Assembly: GCA_017559385.1 (NCBI GenBank)
Contig: JAFYSK010000062.1
Location: 1 to 36,107, forward strand
Reading direction: 5' to 3'
Origin: Paludibacteraceae bacterium
GTDB taxonomy: Bacteria; Bacteroidota; Bacteroidia; Bacteroidales; Paludibacteraceae
DNA: 36,107 nucleotides
Made by a program: the position numbers and the translations under genes. The notes beneath the pieces were generated by a model. It did not search any database. It saw only the letters and a program-made list of their open reading frames with translations, and was not told where the DNA came from. Shown here in pieces: positions 24,405 to 33,361 of this stretch. How positions within the stretch are numbered: the stretch's first letter is position 1; each line of letters begins with the position of its first letter.

Positions 24405-24425
24405 TATTTGAATATTCAATACCAC

Positions 24426-24457
24426 AATTAAGCCTCGCCAAATGGTGAGGCTTAATT
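24426..24457. terminator. bidirectional terminator between the channel gene and comF
   Basis: A 14-bp stem (24426-24439 with 24444-24457, one G-T pair) has loop AAAT. It is not followed by a long U-run; the stem itself ends AATT. The comF stop codon (24454-24452) lies in the right arm. Confidence 0.65.
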
Positions 24458-25192
24458 ATGCGCCCACCCCAAAGCAAAAACGCTGACTGTGCATCCTCTA
24501 ATGGGTGTGAGTTGGCGCATACAAGACAGCAAGGTGGATCCAGAAGTAATGACATCATCAACCAGTAGAACATGTTTGTTTTTCCACTCCTCAGGATAGC
24601 GCACCTGGAATAGTCTAACTGTATTCTCGAAGCGCTGGTCGAATTGAGAACGCGCCTGATGAGCATTATCGCGGACGCGCACTAGGTGTTCAGTATCTAT
24701 CGGTATACGCATGGCACGACTAATCCCACGACAAATCCACTCGGCCTGATTAAAGCCTCTTTTTCTAAGCCGATGAGGATGTAGAGGCACTGGAACCAGA
24801 AGATCAATATCATCAAATAAGTCTGAATCAACAAACTCTAGGGCAGCAAGATAGCCCAGATGCTCAAACACCTCTGGAAAAGGTCTAGAACCGTATTTAC
24901 CTTTCTCGATAAGCGTACGGAGAGTTTGGCCACGATTGCTATTATAAAATCCCCATGCTCCGCCATGTTGGTATCTAACACTCCCACCCACATTCTTAAC
25001 AAGATCAGCAAAGAGCATATCAATACCGTTGTTTTGTATCAATGCATGCTCAGTTCGCACGATAGAAGAAAGGCAGGAAGAACATAAAACATGTTCTTCC
25101 TGCACTAGTTTGCGTTCACACACCACACAGACAGATGGAACAAGAACATCCATCAAGCCGCGTAATAATGTGTTAGGTATTTTCCCTATCAT
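24452..25192 (-). CDS. comF: ComF family phosphoribosyltransferase-like protein
   Basis: A 246-residue protein with an N-terminal zinc-binding region (CVVCERK ... CSSCLSS, two CxxC pairs, residues about 22-42). The phosphoribosyltransferase-fold domain has LVPVPLHPHRLRKRGFNQAE and the PRPP-binding loop VLLVDDVITSGSTL. ComF is needed for DNA uptake in naturally competent bacteria and associates with ssDNA-handling proteins; in other species its role is open. The ATG directly abuts the ftsZ stop codon with no spacer, so translation is probably coupled to ftsZ. That makes it the last gene of the division cluster. Confidence 0.93.
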   Translation of the reverse strand: MIGKIPNTLLRGLMDVLVPSVCVVCERKLVQEEHVLCSSCLSSIVRTEHALIQNNGIDMLFADLVKNVGGSVRYQHGGAWGFYNSNRGQTLRTLIEKGKYGSRPFPEVFEHLGYLAALEFVDSDLFDDIDLLVPVPLHPHRLRKRGFNQAEWICRGISRAMRIPIDTEHLVRVRDNAHQARSQFDQRFENTVRLFQVRYPEEWKNKHVLLVDDVITSGSTLLSCMRQLTPIRGCTVSVFALGWAHN

Positions 25193-26512
25193 TTATCTAC
25201 GTCCTCTCATCCAACCAGGAAGGTTGAACAAAGTACCTTGTTTGCTATCAGGCGTATCTTCTAATTGAATTACTATCTCTTCAGCCTCGCTTACTGGCTG
25301 GTGAGTCTCAGCAGAAACGGGTGCTGGCTCTGAATCTGGCAGTACAAATTCAATCTCGATAGGTTGTATTTCGTCAACTAATTTATTTTGTTCAGACTCA
25401 ATCTCCTTTTCGTCAGATTCGTCAGTAGGGTCCACAACTGGTTGTGTTGGTTCTGGTTCTGGCTCAGTCTGCTTCTCAGTTTTCTTAGGAACCTCATCAT
25501 AATATGTTTCCGCAGTATGTTGTTCCTGCTGTCCCAAGCTAGAAAAACCAGTGGCGATAATAGTAACACGCACACTTTCGCCCAGATCCTCGTCCAGAGC
25601 GGCACCCCATTGCACCTCAACATCGTCACCTACTTCTCTAACAAAATCATGAATTTGATCAATCTCCGACATAATCATAGCATGCTCGGTAGAACAATAA
25701 ATCTGCAAGAGCAAACGACTTGCGCCATGTACATCTGTATTTATGAGTGGAGAATGTAATGCATAGTGTATAGCATTTGCTACACGATTCTCGCCGCTAG
25801 CAGTACCCACACTAATAATAGAAGTACCTCCACCAATAAGAGTATTGTAAACATCGGTGAAATCGGTATTAATATATCCTGGCTTGGTGATAATTTCAGC
25901 TATCGAACGGGCCGCATTAGCCACCACATCATCAGACTTAGCAAAAGCATTCAGCAAATTAAAGTCGGCATAGATTTGGCGCAGTTTTTCATTATTAATA
26001 ACAACAATTGCATCAACATGCTCAGCTAGCGCTGCGACACCATCCATGGCTTTTTGTATCTTCTTAGGACCTTCAAAAGCAAATGGAACCGTCACAATAC
26101 CAACAGTGAGAATCCCCATCTCCTTAGCAATCTCTGCGACAATAGGAGAAGCGCCGGTACCTGTACCACCACCCATACCAGCAGTAATAAAGAGCATTTT
26201 TGTGCCATCATTAAGCGCCTCACGGATCTTCTCACGATCCTCCTCTGCATATTGTTTTGCCAAGCCGGGTTTACCACCTACACCTAGGCCATTACCGATT
26301 GATAGTTTATTGGGCACACTGCTGCCATCTAGACTCATCTTATCAGTATTACATACCAGCAAGGTAACATCTTGTATACCTTGTTTATATAAGTAGTTAA
26401 TCGCGTTGCAGCCACCGCCACCTACGCCCATCACTTTGATTATAGATTCTTGGATATCTAGAGGTCCTAGTACATCAATAATGTCTTCCATATGTATATT
26501 ATTTTTTGTCAT
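25193..26512 (-). CDS. ftsZ: cell division protein FtsZ
   Basis: A 439-residue tubulin homologue that forms the division ring. It shows the GTP-binding start IIKVMGVGGGGCNAIN, the tubulin signature GGGTGTG (in AGMGGGTGTGASP), and NTDFTDVYNTLIGGG. The T7-loop region is unusual in carrying extended Asp/Glu text. A long acidic Pro/Glu-rich linker (about residues 335-425) leads to the C-terminal peptide LPGWMRGRR, which binds FtsA and other partners. The start at 26512 overlaps the end of ftsA by 14 bases; an alternative ATG lies at 26491 (MEDIIDV). It is cotranscribed with ftsA and comF. Confidence 0.97.
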   Translation of the reverse strand: MTKNNIHMEDIIDVLGPLDIQESIIKVMGVGGGGCNAINYLYKQGIQDVTLLVCNTDKMSLDGSSVPNKLSIGNGLGVGGKPGLAKQYAEEDREKIREALNDGTKMLFITAGMGGGTGTGASPIVAEIAKEMGILTVGIVTVPFAFEGPKKIQKAMDGVAALAEHVDAIVVINNEKLRQIYADFNLLNAFAKSDDVVANAARSIAEIITKPGYINTDFTDVYNTLIGGGTSIISVGTASGENRVANAIHYALHSPLINTDVHGASRLLLQIYCSTEHAMIMSEIDQIHDFVREVGDDVEVQWGAALDEDLGESVRVTIIATGFSSLGQQEQHTAETYYDEVPKKTEKQTEPEPEPTQPVVDPTDESDEKEIESEQNKLVDEIQPIEIEFVLPDSEPAPVSAETHQPVSEAEEIVIQLEDTPDSKQGTLFNLPGWMRGRR

Positions 26513-27803
26513 TGTCTTCTTGATTTATCGTGTTTTCATGATTGTCAACTAATTCACTCGTTGTAAAAATCTGCAGTGTTGTTTCTGTAAACTTATCAAT
26601 CAGTGGTTTGTTCTTCTTATAAGGTTTAGGTGGATGTTTCGCCCTATATGCAGCACCAAGCATGAGTGTACCCACGAGTGATGAATAGCGTGGCATATAG
26701 TAAAGATCGCTCGTATTGGCTACTAGCCAAGGAGCATGAGATCCATACTCAACGGACACTGTAGTATGTTGCTGAATATATTCAATAATACCCTGCAACA
26801 TAGCACCTCCACCCGTAACATACAAGACCTTAATACGATTGGCATACTTATTAAGTGTTTCGATCAACGGAGCTATTATTTCATCTAGTTTCTTGGATAT
26901 CTCGCCCGCTAGTTGACAGGTCGTTATAGGCACTTGTTGTCCATTAACACCCTTGACCATATATCGTTGATTGGTTTGTACGACATCAGGCATAGCAAAA
27001 CCATAGTTACACTTGAGATGCTCGGCATATACCATAGGGATACCTAATCGATTAGTAATTGCCTCCGTGATATCATATCCACCCAAAGGTACTACTTGGA
27101 CATCTAGATATTGTGTTCCCTTGAAAACACTAATAGTAGAGGTTTGGGCTCCAAGATCAAGAATCGCACATCCCTGTTGCATATCTTGATCAGATGCTAA
27201 AGCATTCAGCAGTGCATCAGGGCGAGCATAAGAGCGTTCCATCTGTACGGTAGAACGATCAAAGCTACCTTTGATCCTTTCGCCATACTCGCGTCGTCCC
27301 ACAAATGCCATAAAATGCGATTCGACTAACATAGCCTCCTGACCGATATTAGGTGCGTTATCCTGCTCTACTCCATCTAGTTTATAGAAGTAAGGCACCA
27401 AATCCAGCACCTGAACCTCAGGGTATTTTTTTTCTATTTTGTCCTTACACTCTTTTTCCATATCGTCTAAAAGAGTTGAGGTAATAGGGCGCTTGCGTAC
27501 CTGATCGCGACTAGCACAGACCGGTACAACCTTGACGGTTCTGCCACCTGCGCACAAGAAAGTACTATGAATATTATTAACACGGATACGATTGCCTAAA
27601 AGTTTTAAGATCTGATTGATCATAAAACCAGCATCACCTGTATTATCAATTACACCATGGTCGACACAAGATTTCTGCGAGGATTCCTCTACTCCTAAAA
27701 CGCGCAACAAGCCATTATCTGTAAATTCGGCAGCCATAGCACGAAAGCTATGCGCACCCATGTCCATTGCGACAAGTACTGATGATTGTAAATTATTTTT
27801 CAT
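26499..27803 (-). CDS. ftsA: cell division protein FtsA
   Basis: A 434-residue actin-like ATPase that tethers FtsZ filaments to the inner membrane. The phosphate-binding motifs are LVAMDMGAHSFRAMAAE at the start and CAILDLGAQTSTISVFKG in the middle; the adenosine motif is LYVTGGGAMLQGI. The SHS2-type 1C subdomain occupies about residues 85-160. A basic/hydrophobic segment KPLIDKFTETTLQIFT (about 398-413) fits the membrane-binding amphipathic helix, but here it is followed by about 20 more polar residues rather than ending the protein. It follows ftsQ after 41 bases and overlaps ftsZ by 14. Confidence 0.96.
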   Translation of the reverse strand: MKNNLQSSVLVAMDMGAHSFRAMAAEFTDNGLLRVLGVEESSQKSCVDHGVIDNTGDAGFMINQILKLLGNRIRVNNIHSTFLCAGGRTVKVVPVCASRDQVRKRPITSTLLDDMEKECKDKIEKKYPEVQVLDLVPYFYKLDGVEQDNAPNIGQEAMLVESHFMAFVGRREYGERIKGSFDRSTVQMERSYARPDALLNALASDQDMQQGCAILDLGAQTSTISVFKGTQYLDVQVVPLGGYDITEAITNRLGIPMVYAEHLKCNYGFAMPDVVQTNQRYMVKGVNGQQVPITTCQLAGEISKKLDEIIAPLIETLNKYANRIKVLYVTGGGAMLQGIIEYIQQHTTVSVEYGSHAPWLVANTSDLYYMPRYSSLVGTLMLGAAYRAKHPPKPYKKNKPLIDKFTETTLQIFTTSELVDNHENTINQEDNDKK

Positions 27804-27844
27804 CTATTTGAAGTCCTGATTTTAAACGTTAATTACCTATATCC

Positions 27845-28576
27845 TCATCTTTCTACGACTTGACCATTAAAGCGTAAATCAAGTTCTTTGCATTCAGGAT
27901 AGCCAATCTGCTCAAAAGCTTTTGCGTAGAGGTCATGTAAGCGTTTAAGCTTGTTGGTGTACCCATCTAGTGAACCTAGTAGAATCCTATATGATTGTCC
28001 CTTTTCAGTTAGGACTATATTTTTAGGATCTTGTACATGTATGTTTTGCATTCGAACAGTCCAATAAGGGTCTTCTAATAGCCATGATACAAAATCAAAA
28101 TACTCATTTCGAATAGTTTGTTCATTAATCACTCCTGTAAGAAGAATCAAATTGGTATCCATACCAGTTCGGCAAGGCATTATTCTGCGGTCGGAATCTA
28201 CCAAACGAACTTGCTCTCCAACTTTAAATGCATAAATCGGCACACGCTGAGTGAGATTGATACAAAGTGCACCATACGCAGTTTTGTAACAATCGGCCGT
28301 TCGGATCATGTCATGTTGGAGCAATAATTGCTCGATAGCATAACAATCAATTTGATCCATTGGCTGACCTAAACCATAACGCTCATTTACGATAAGATAT
28401 TCTTCTAGTTCTTGTATAGAAACATTTTTCCTATACAAACTATCCAGGATTACTATGTGCACCTTCGTACAAGGAGACACATCAACACGGCGAGAACACA
28501 AGATGCCTCCCACCAATAGTGCAACACAACAAATTGTTGCGATCACTACTAAGATAATCGTTTTAACTTTATTCAT
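27845..28576 (-). CDS. ftsQ: cell division protein FtsQ/DivIB
   Basis: A 243-residue bitopic protein with a short cytoplasmic start, one membrane helix (TIILVVIATICCVALLVGGI, about residues 6-25) and a periplasmic POTRA-like region followed by a beta domain (LVDSDRRIMPCRTG..., YWTVRMQNIHVQDPKNIVL). Sequence conservation in this family is low; the identification rests on topology, size and its place between murC and ftsA. FtsQ recruits FtsL/FtsB and regulates septal wall synthesis. Its ATG lies 8 bases inside the murC end. Confidence 0.9.
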   Translation of the reverse strand: MNKVKTIILVVIATICCVALLVGGILCSRRVDVSPCTKVHIVILDSLYRKNVSIQELEEYLIVNERYGLGQPMDQIDCYAIEQLLLQHDMIRTADCYKTAYGALCINLTQRVPIYAFKVGEQVRLVDSDRRIMPCRTGMDTNLILLTGVINEQTIRNEYFDFVSWLLEDPYWTVRMQNIHVQDPKNIVLTEKGQSYRILLGSLDGYTNKLKRLHDLYAKAFEQIGYPECKELDLRFNGQVVER

Positions 28577-29960
28577 ACATATTAAGGTTTTGTTTAATAT
28601 CGTTTACTAATCGATCAATATCTCCAGCTCCTAGAGTCATTACCACAACTGATTCGCCAATTGATATCCAATTGCTAACTATAGAGGATATGTGCTCTAC
28701 TAGTTCAGTCTTTTCAACAACCCTAGACATAGTCTCCGCTGAAATTAAAGAAAGTAGCCACTGGCTTGTGACACCAGCTATTGGCAATTCACGAGCCGGA
28801 TAGATAGGCAGTAATAAAACAGAATCCGCTAGGCTCAATGCCTGAGCAAAACCAGGTGCAAAATCATGGGTGCGACTATACAAGTGCGGTTGAAACGCAA
28901 CCAGGATCTTTCGCAACGGAAACAGTTTCTTAACCGATTGAATACTAGCAATCAGCTCCTCTGGATGGTGTGCATAATCATCTATGTAAGAGACTGTTTG
29001 GCTATTCACATGCATATTAAAACGCCTATACACGCCTGCAAAAGTAGCCATTCCAGTACGCAGTTCTTGCTCCGACAATCCTAAGAGATATGCAATAGAT
29101 AATGCAGCCACACTATTCTCCACATTTACCCAAGCAGGCACATGTAAACGCATGTCTGGCAAGACCGTATCTAATGCATGGAAATCAAACACAATCACTC
29201 CGTTATCATAATGCACATTGCGTGCAGAGAAATCTGCTTCATCCTCTACAGCGTACGTGTACAGCTTGGCAGACAAACGATCAGCATCTATATTCAAGCC
29301 TTTCTTAATCACCAATGCATGAGTGACCAAAGAGGCATAGTGCTCAAAACTTTGATGATAACTTTCTTCGGTGCCATAAATATCCAAATGATCTGCATCC
29401 ATACTAGTAATGACAGACATATATGGAGACAAGTGATGGAAAGAGCGATCATACTCGTCCGCCTCGGTTACGACGAACTCGCTATTCGTATCTATTAGAA
29501 GATTCGTTTGATAATTATTAGAGATACCTCCTAAAAATGCGCTGCATCCCATTTGCGAGCCATGCATAATATGGGCCAATAGTGTGCTAGTAGTGGTCTT
29601 GCCATGAGTACCTGCCACGCATAGGGACTTAGCCATTCCTGTCAACCAACCTAGCACCTCAGCACGCTTCATAATTCGAAAACCATGTTCTCGCAGCCAA
29701 ACATATTGAGGTTGATCATCAGGTACAGCAGGCGTACGTACCACAAGTGTTTGAGTACGATCAAGTTCTTGCACCAGAGAGCAATCATTATCATATTCAA
29801 CTATTACACCCTCCTCCTGAAGTTTGGTAGTTAAAATAGAGACAGTACGATCATAGCCACATACACGATAACCTTTAGCCGAGAAATAACGAGCTAAAGC
29901 ACTCATACCAATACCTCCGATGCCTAAAAAATAAATCGTATTGACGCCACTAAACTCCAT
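28569..29960 (-). CDS. murC: UDP-N-acetylmuramate--L-alanine ligase
   Basis: A 463-residue cytoplasmic Mur ligase that adds L-Ala to UDP-MurNAc, the first peptide step in peptidoglycan precursor synthesis. The N-terminal UDP-binding motif is YFLGIGGIGMSALARYF (about residues 10-26), the ATP-binding loop is VAGTHGKTTTS, and the central domain has VTEADEYDRSF and MDADHLDIYG. The C-terminal motif is DDYAHHPEEL. It is the first gene of the leftward group; the usual upstream neighbours (murG, ftsW, murD, mraY) are not here because ftsK starts divergently. Its promoter lies 80-110 bases upstream. Confidence 0.97.
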   Translation of the reverse strand: MEFSGVNTIYFLGIGGIGMSALARYFSAKGYRVCGYDRTVSILTTKLQEEGVIVEYDNDCSLVQELDRTQTLVVRTPAVPDDQPQYVWLREHGFRIMKRAEVLGWLTGMAKSLCVAGTHGKTTTSTLLAHIMHGSQMGCSAFLGGISNNYQTNLLIDTNSEFVVTEADEYDRSFHHLSPYMSVITSMDADHLDIYGTEESYHQSFEHYASLVTHALVIKKGLNIDADRLSAKLYTYAVEDEADFSARNVHYDNGVIVFDFHALDTVLPDMRLHVPAWVNVENSVAALSIAYLLGLSEQELRTGMATFAGVYRRFNMHVNSQTVSYIDDYAHHPEELIASIQSVKKLFPLRKILVAFQPHLYSRTHDFAPGFAQALSLADSVLLLPIYPARELPIAGVTSQWLLSLISAETMSRVVEKTELVEHISSIVSNWISIGESVVVMTLGAGDIDRLVNDIKQNLNMYE

Positions 29961-30041
29961 TTGTGAATATATTTTATCTGATGATTGTCATATTATAAAC
30001 CACGAATTGTTCAAATCAATAACAATTCATATATCTCGCTG

Positions 30042-30073
30042 CAAAGTTACAACTTTTTTGCGACATATGCAAG
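30042..30073 (-). promoter_or_regulatory. promoter of the murC-ftsQ-ftsA-ftsZ-comF cluster
   Basis: On the - strand, CTTG (30073-30070), exactly 20 nt, TAACTTTG (30049-30042), with the extended -33 form CTTGCATAT. The leader to the murC ATG is about 75 bases. Confidence 0.85.
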
Positions 30074-30117
30074 GTTTAATGACATTTTTATTAAAACCAA
30101 AAGATTTCGTTTAAAAT

Positions 30118-30149
30118 GTTGCATATATGCTTTTTTTTTTGTACCTTTG
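30118..30149 (+). promoter_or_regulatory. promoter of ftsK
   Basis: GTTG (30118-30121), exactly 20 nt, TACCTTTG (30142-30149), preceded by an eleven-base T-run. The extended -33 form is GTTGCATAT, closely like that of uvrA. Transcription should start near 30156, about 15 bases before the ftsK ATG. Confidence 0.85.
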
Positions 30150-30170
30150 CGCTCTAAATCAAACAAAACT

Positions 30171-32702
30171 ATGGCAAGACGAGTAACACCACAAAACACG
30201 ACACCTATAGAAGGTGCTCAACCAGAAACAAAATCAAAAGAAAAGACTAGTCTAAAAGATTTCGTTAATAACATCAAAGAGATTGTTACAAGCAGTCAAT
30301 TTAAGTTATCCGCAGGTATTATATTGTCTGCAGTGGCTCTCATGCTTATAATAGCATACATTAGTTTCTTCTTCACAGGCTCAAGTGACTACTCAATTGT
30401 CACCAACATAGAAGGTCGTCAAGCTTTGCGAGGCGATATACATAATGCATTAGGTCTTCCTGGTGCTATTATCGCGCGTTGGTTGGTAGACGGAACATTT
30501 GGTATAGTGTCTCTAGCAGCATTAGTAGCAATAGCATTATTCTCTGCACAACTAATCGTAGATTTTAAGCTAAAGCGTCTCCGATTACTATTCATTTCCC
30601 TTTTTATATTGATATGGGGATCTGTGACATTAGGGTTTATACATGATTTAGTGGGCAGCCATACATTTTTCCGTTGGGGTGGTGCAGTAGGACAAATAAT
30701 AGCCGTTTGGGGAAAATCTTATGTTCAATGGTTAGGCATGGCAATTATACTAATAACTACGCTAATTGTGTTCTTTGTTCTTGCAGACAAAAATTTCATT
30801 GAACACAGCAAGAAATTCTGGGCATGGTTAGTGAAATTGTTTAAAAGAAAAAATAAAGATAGCGAGGCTACAGAGCCATCCAATGCAAATGATGAATCTA
30901 TAGAAGATGGTATCAGCGTAGAAAACATTCAAGAAGAAGCTGTATCAGAAACAATAGATATCGTTTTAACATCTACTGAAGAAGCCGAACAAGCACAAGC
31001 AGAAGAAGCGAAGGACGATATTCCTGTCATTGTAGTTGATGTAGAACAACCTCAAGAGGAGTTTTTGGTGGATGAAGAATCAAAAAACGACATTGATATT
31101 GATATTATAGAAGTGAACGAGGTAGAAACTGCCGAAGAAGATCCTCAAGCGCTTTTGGAAAAATTAGGCCCTTACGATCCACGCAAAGACTTGGAACACT
31201 ATAAGTTCCCGTCGCTAGGTTTGCTCAAAGTATATGACAATGAGACTGCCCCTGTAATTGATCAAGAGGAGCAACAAGCCAATGCCAATCGTATTGTAGA
31301 AACGTTGAGAAATTTTGACATCCAAATTGAATCAATCAAAGCTACAGTTGGACCTACAGTAACATTATACGAGATTGTACCAAAAGCGGGAATCAAGATT
31401 GCTAAAATTCAAGGTCTAGAGAACGATATCATGCTTTCTTTGGCAGCAATCGGTATACGCATCATTGCTCCAATGCCAGGCAAGGGTACCATAGGTATAG
31501 AGGTTCCTAACGAAAAGCCACAGATTGTATCTATGCACTCTGTAATAGCAAGCAAACGATTCCAAGAGGAGCAAAAAATGCGATTGCCTATAGCAATTGG
31601 ACGCACAATCACCAATGAAGTATTTACATTTGATTTAGCTAAAACGCCACATTTGCTTGTAGCTGGTGCAACAGGACAGGGAAAATCAGTAGGTCTAAAC
31701 GCGATCCTTACTTCGTTATTATACAAGAAGCACCCCGCTGAACTAAAGTTTGTATTGGTAGATCCGAAGATGGTAGAATTCTCCATCTACAAGCCTCTTT
31801 TGAAGCACTATATGGCAGCTATGCCAGATCAAGATGAAAATGACATAATCATTACAGATTGCCAAAAAGTAATCAACACACTTAACTCGTTGGTTATAGA
31901 GATGGAGAATCGCTATCAGTTGCTCATGCAAGCGAACTGTCGCAATTTGGAAGACTATAATGAAAAGTTTATCAACCGTAGACTAAACCCAGAGAAGGGA
32001 CATCGTTACATGCCATACTTGGTGATTGTGATTGATGAGTATGGTGATTTTATTATGCAAGCAGGAAAAGAGGTAGAACGTCCTATTCAGCGCATCGCTC
32101 AAAAAGCGCGTGCAGTAGGAATGCATATGATTCTAGCTACACAGCGTCCAGATGTGAAGATTGTAACAGGAACCATCAAAGCCAACATCCCTACTCGTAT
32201 TGCATTCCGCACACAATCAGTAGTAGACTCACGCACCGTACTAGACTGCAAGGGAGCAGATCAGTTGATTGGAAAGGGAGACATGCTATATTCAGCTAGC
32301 GGTGCCATCACGCGAATCCAATGTGCTTTTGTTGACACACCTGAAGTAGAAAACATTGTTAAACACATTGAAAAACAGCAACACTATTTTGAGCCATATC
32401 AATTACCAGAATATGTAGCTGAAGGTTCAGAAGGAGAAGCACTGGCCCCTGGTAGTGTAGATCTCAAGCGCCTAGATCCAATGTTTGCAGACGTTGCTCG
32501 TTATACTGTAAGCAAACAAGAAGGATCAACCTCACGTATCCAACGTGCGTTTGAGATAGGATACAATCGTGCGGGTAAACTATCTGACCAACTAGAAGCC
32601 GCAGGTATAGTAGGACCTAACAAAGGTCCCAAAGGGCGCGATGTATTGATTCAAGATATGGAGTCACTAGATCGTATCTTACAAGAGTTAGGACTCTCAT
32701 AA
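30171..32702 (+). CDS. ftsK: DNA translocase FtsK/SpoIIIE
   Basis: An 843-residue septal DNA pump that clears chromosomes from the closing septum and activates XerCD. N-terminal membrane helices occupy about residues 40-205. A long acidic linker (about 220-345, rich in Glu/Asp, with EEAEQAQAEEAKDD) is followed by the alpha domain (DPRKDLEHYKFPSLGLL). The RecA-like motor has Walker A LVAGATGQGKSVGLN and Walker B LVIVIDEYGDF. The gamma winged-helix domain at the end reads SRIQRAFEIGYNRAGKLSDQLEAAGIVGP. The open frame reaches back to 29985 through the promoter, so the ATG at 30171 (MARRVTPQN) is used. The LolA-like gene follows after 25 bases. Confidence 0.97.
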   Translation: MARRVTPQNTTPIEGAQPETKSKEKTSLKDFVNNIKEIVTSSQFKLSAGIILSAVALMLIIAYISFFFTGSSDYSIVTNIEGRQALRGDIHNALGLPGAIIARWLVDGTFGIVSLAALVAIALFSAQLIVDFKLKRLRLLFISLFILIWGSVTLGFIHDLVGSHTFFRWGGAVGQIIAVWGKSYVQWLGMAIILITTLIVFFVLADKNFIEHSKKFWAWLVKLFKRKNKDSEATEPSNANDESIEDGISVENIQEEAVSETIDIVLTSTEEAEQAQAEEAKDDIPVIVVDVEQPQEEFLVDEESKNDIDIDIIEVNEVETAEEDPQALLEKLGPYDPRKDLEHYKFPSLGLLKVYDNETAPVIDQEEQQANANRIVETLRNFDIQIESIKATVGPTVTLYEIVPKAGIKIAKIQGLENDIMLSLAAIGIRIIAPMPGKGTIGIEVPNEKPQIVSMHSVIASKRFQEEQKMRLPIAIGRTITNEVFTFDLAKTPHLLVAGATGQGKSVGLNAILTSLLYKKHPAELKFVLVDPKMVEFSIYKPLLKHYMAAMPDQDENDIIITDCQKVINTLNSLVIEMENRYQLLMQANCRNLEDYNEKFINRRLNPEKGHRYMPYLVIVIDEYGDFIMQAGKEVERPIQRIAQKARAVGMHMILATQRPDVKIVTGTIKANIPTRIAFRTQSVVDSRTVLDCKGADQLIGKGDMLYSASGAITRIQCAFVDTPEVENIVKHIEKQQHYFEPYQLPEYVAEGSEGEALAPGSVDLKRLDPMFADVARYTVSKQEGSTSRIQRAFEIGYNRAGKLSDQLEAAGIVGPNKGPKGRDVLIQDMESLDRILQELGLS

Positions 32703-32727
32703 CTATTAACATATCAACAAGAAAACT

Positions 32728-33288
32728 ATGTTTCTACTCCTATTAACAGTACTGCAATCGTTATTCTCTAACGTAGAACAAAAAACACTAGAGAGTGAAT
32801 TTACCATGACGCAAAGTCAGGTTTCTGTTACTAGCACTCAAACACCTATGACATATACTGGTAACCTAAAAATGCGTGGAAACTGCTTTATATTGTCAAT
32901 GCTGTCAATGGATGCAGCATACGATGGCACCACCCTATATGTATATAACGAAGATGCAGAAGAACTCACTCTGAGCAAGCCTACTGACCAAGAATTGACA
33001 GAAACGAATCCAATCTTATTTGCCAAAGCCCTATTGCCTGTATGTTCATATGCGGAAAAAGTAGTTGGCGACAAGACACAAATAACTCTAACCCCTAATG
33101 TTCAAACATCAGGAATCAAAAAATTCATACTACGAGTTACGACAACCACATTATTGCCCGTATCCATTGAGATCCACGAAACAAGTGGTGCCATTACTAC
33201 GATACGATTGAATAATGCCAAATACACACAAGAAAAACCAAGTTTTCAGATAGTTAAACAAGGTGTATTTGTAAACGACTTGCGCTAG
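32728..33288 (+). CDS. LolA-like outer membrane lipoprotein carrier protein
   Basis: A 186-residue periplasmic protein with a short hydrophobic signal segment (MFLLLLTVLQSLFS). A LolA/LolB-fold domain follows, made of about ten predicted strands: YTGNLKMRGNCFILSM, YDGTTLYVYNEDAEELTLSKPT, and KFILRVTTTTLLPVSIEIHE. LolA carries lipoproteins from the inner to the outer membrane. The place right after ftsK is where lolA is found in many bacteria. It is slightly short, and the signal cleavage site is not well defined. It is cotranscribed with ftsK and ended by a strong hairpin. Confidence 0.83.
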   Translation: MFLLLLTVLQSLFSNVEQKTLESEFTMTQSQVSVTSTQTPMTYTGNLKMRGNCFILSMLSMDAAYDGTTLYVYNEDAEELTLSKPTDQELTETNPILFAKALLPVCSYAEKVVGDKTQITLTPNVQTSGIKKFILRVTTTTLLPVSIEIHETSGAITTIRLNNAKYTQEKPSFQIVKQGVFVNDLR

Positions 33289-33303
33289 AGAAAAGACCAA
33301 TAT

Positions 33304-33338
33304 AAAAAAGAAGCACAATGTTATTGTGCTTCTTTTTT
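33304..33338. terminator. bidirectional terminator between the LolA-like gene and holA
   Basis: A perfect 16-bp stem (33304-33319 with 33323-33338), core GAAGCACAAT/ATTGTGCTTC, has loop GTT. A T-run lies on the right and an A-run on the left, so it can end transcripts from both converging genes. Confidence 0.92.
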
Positions 33339-33361
33339 TATGCATGTATGATAACTGTATG

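Noticed and set aside
29985-30170. Upstream extension of the ftsK reading frame (62 extra residues).
   Set aside because: It runs through the ftsK and murC promoters and matches nothing in FtsK; ATG 30171 lies correctly after the promoter.
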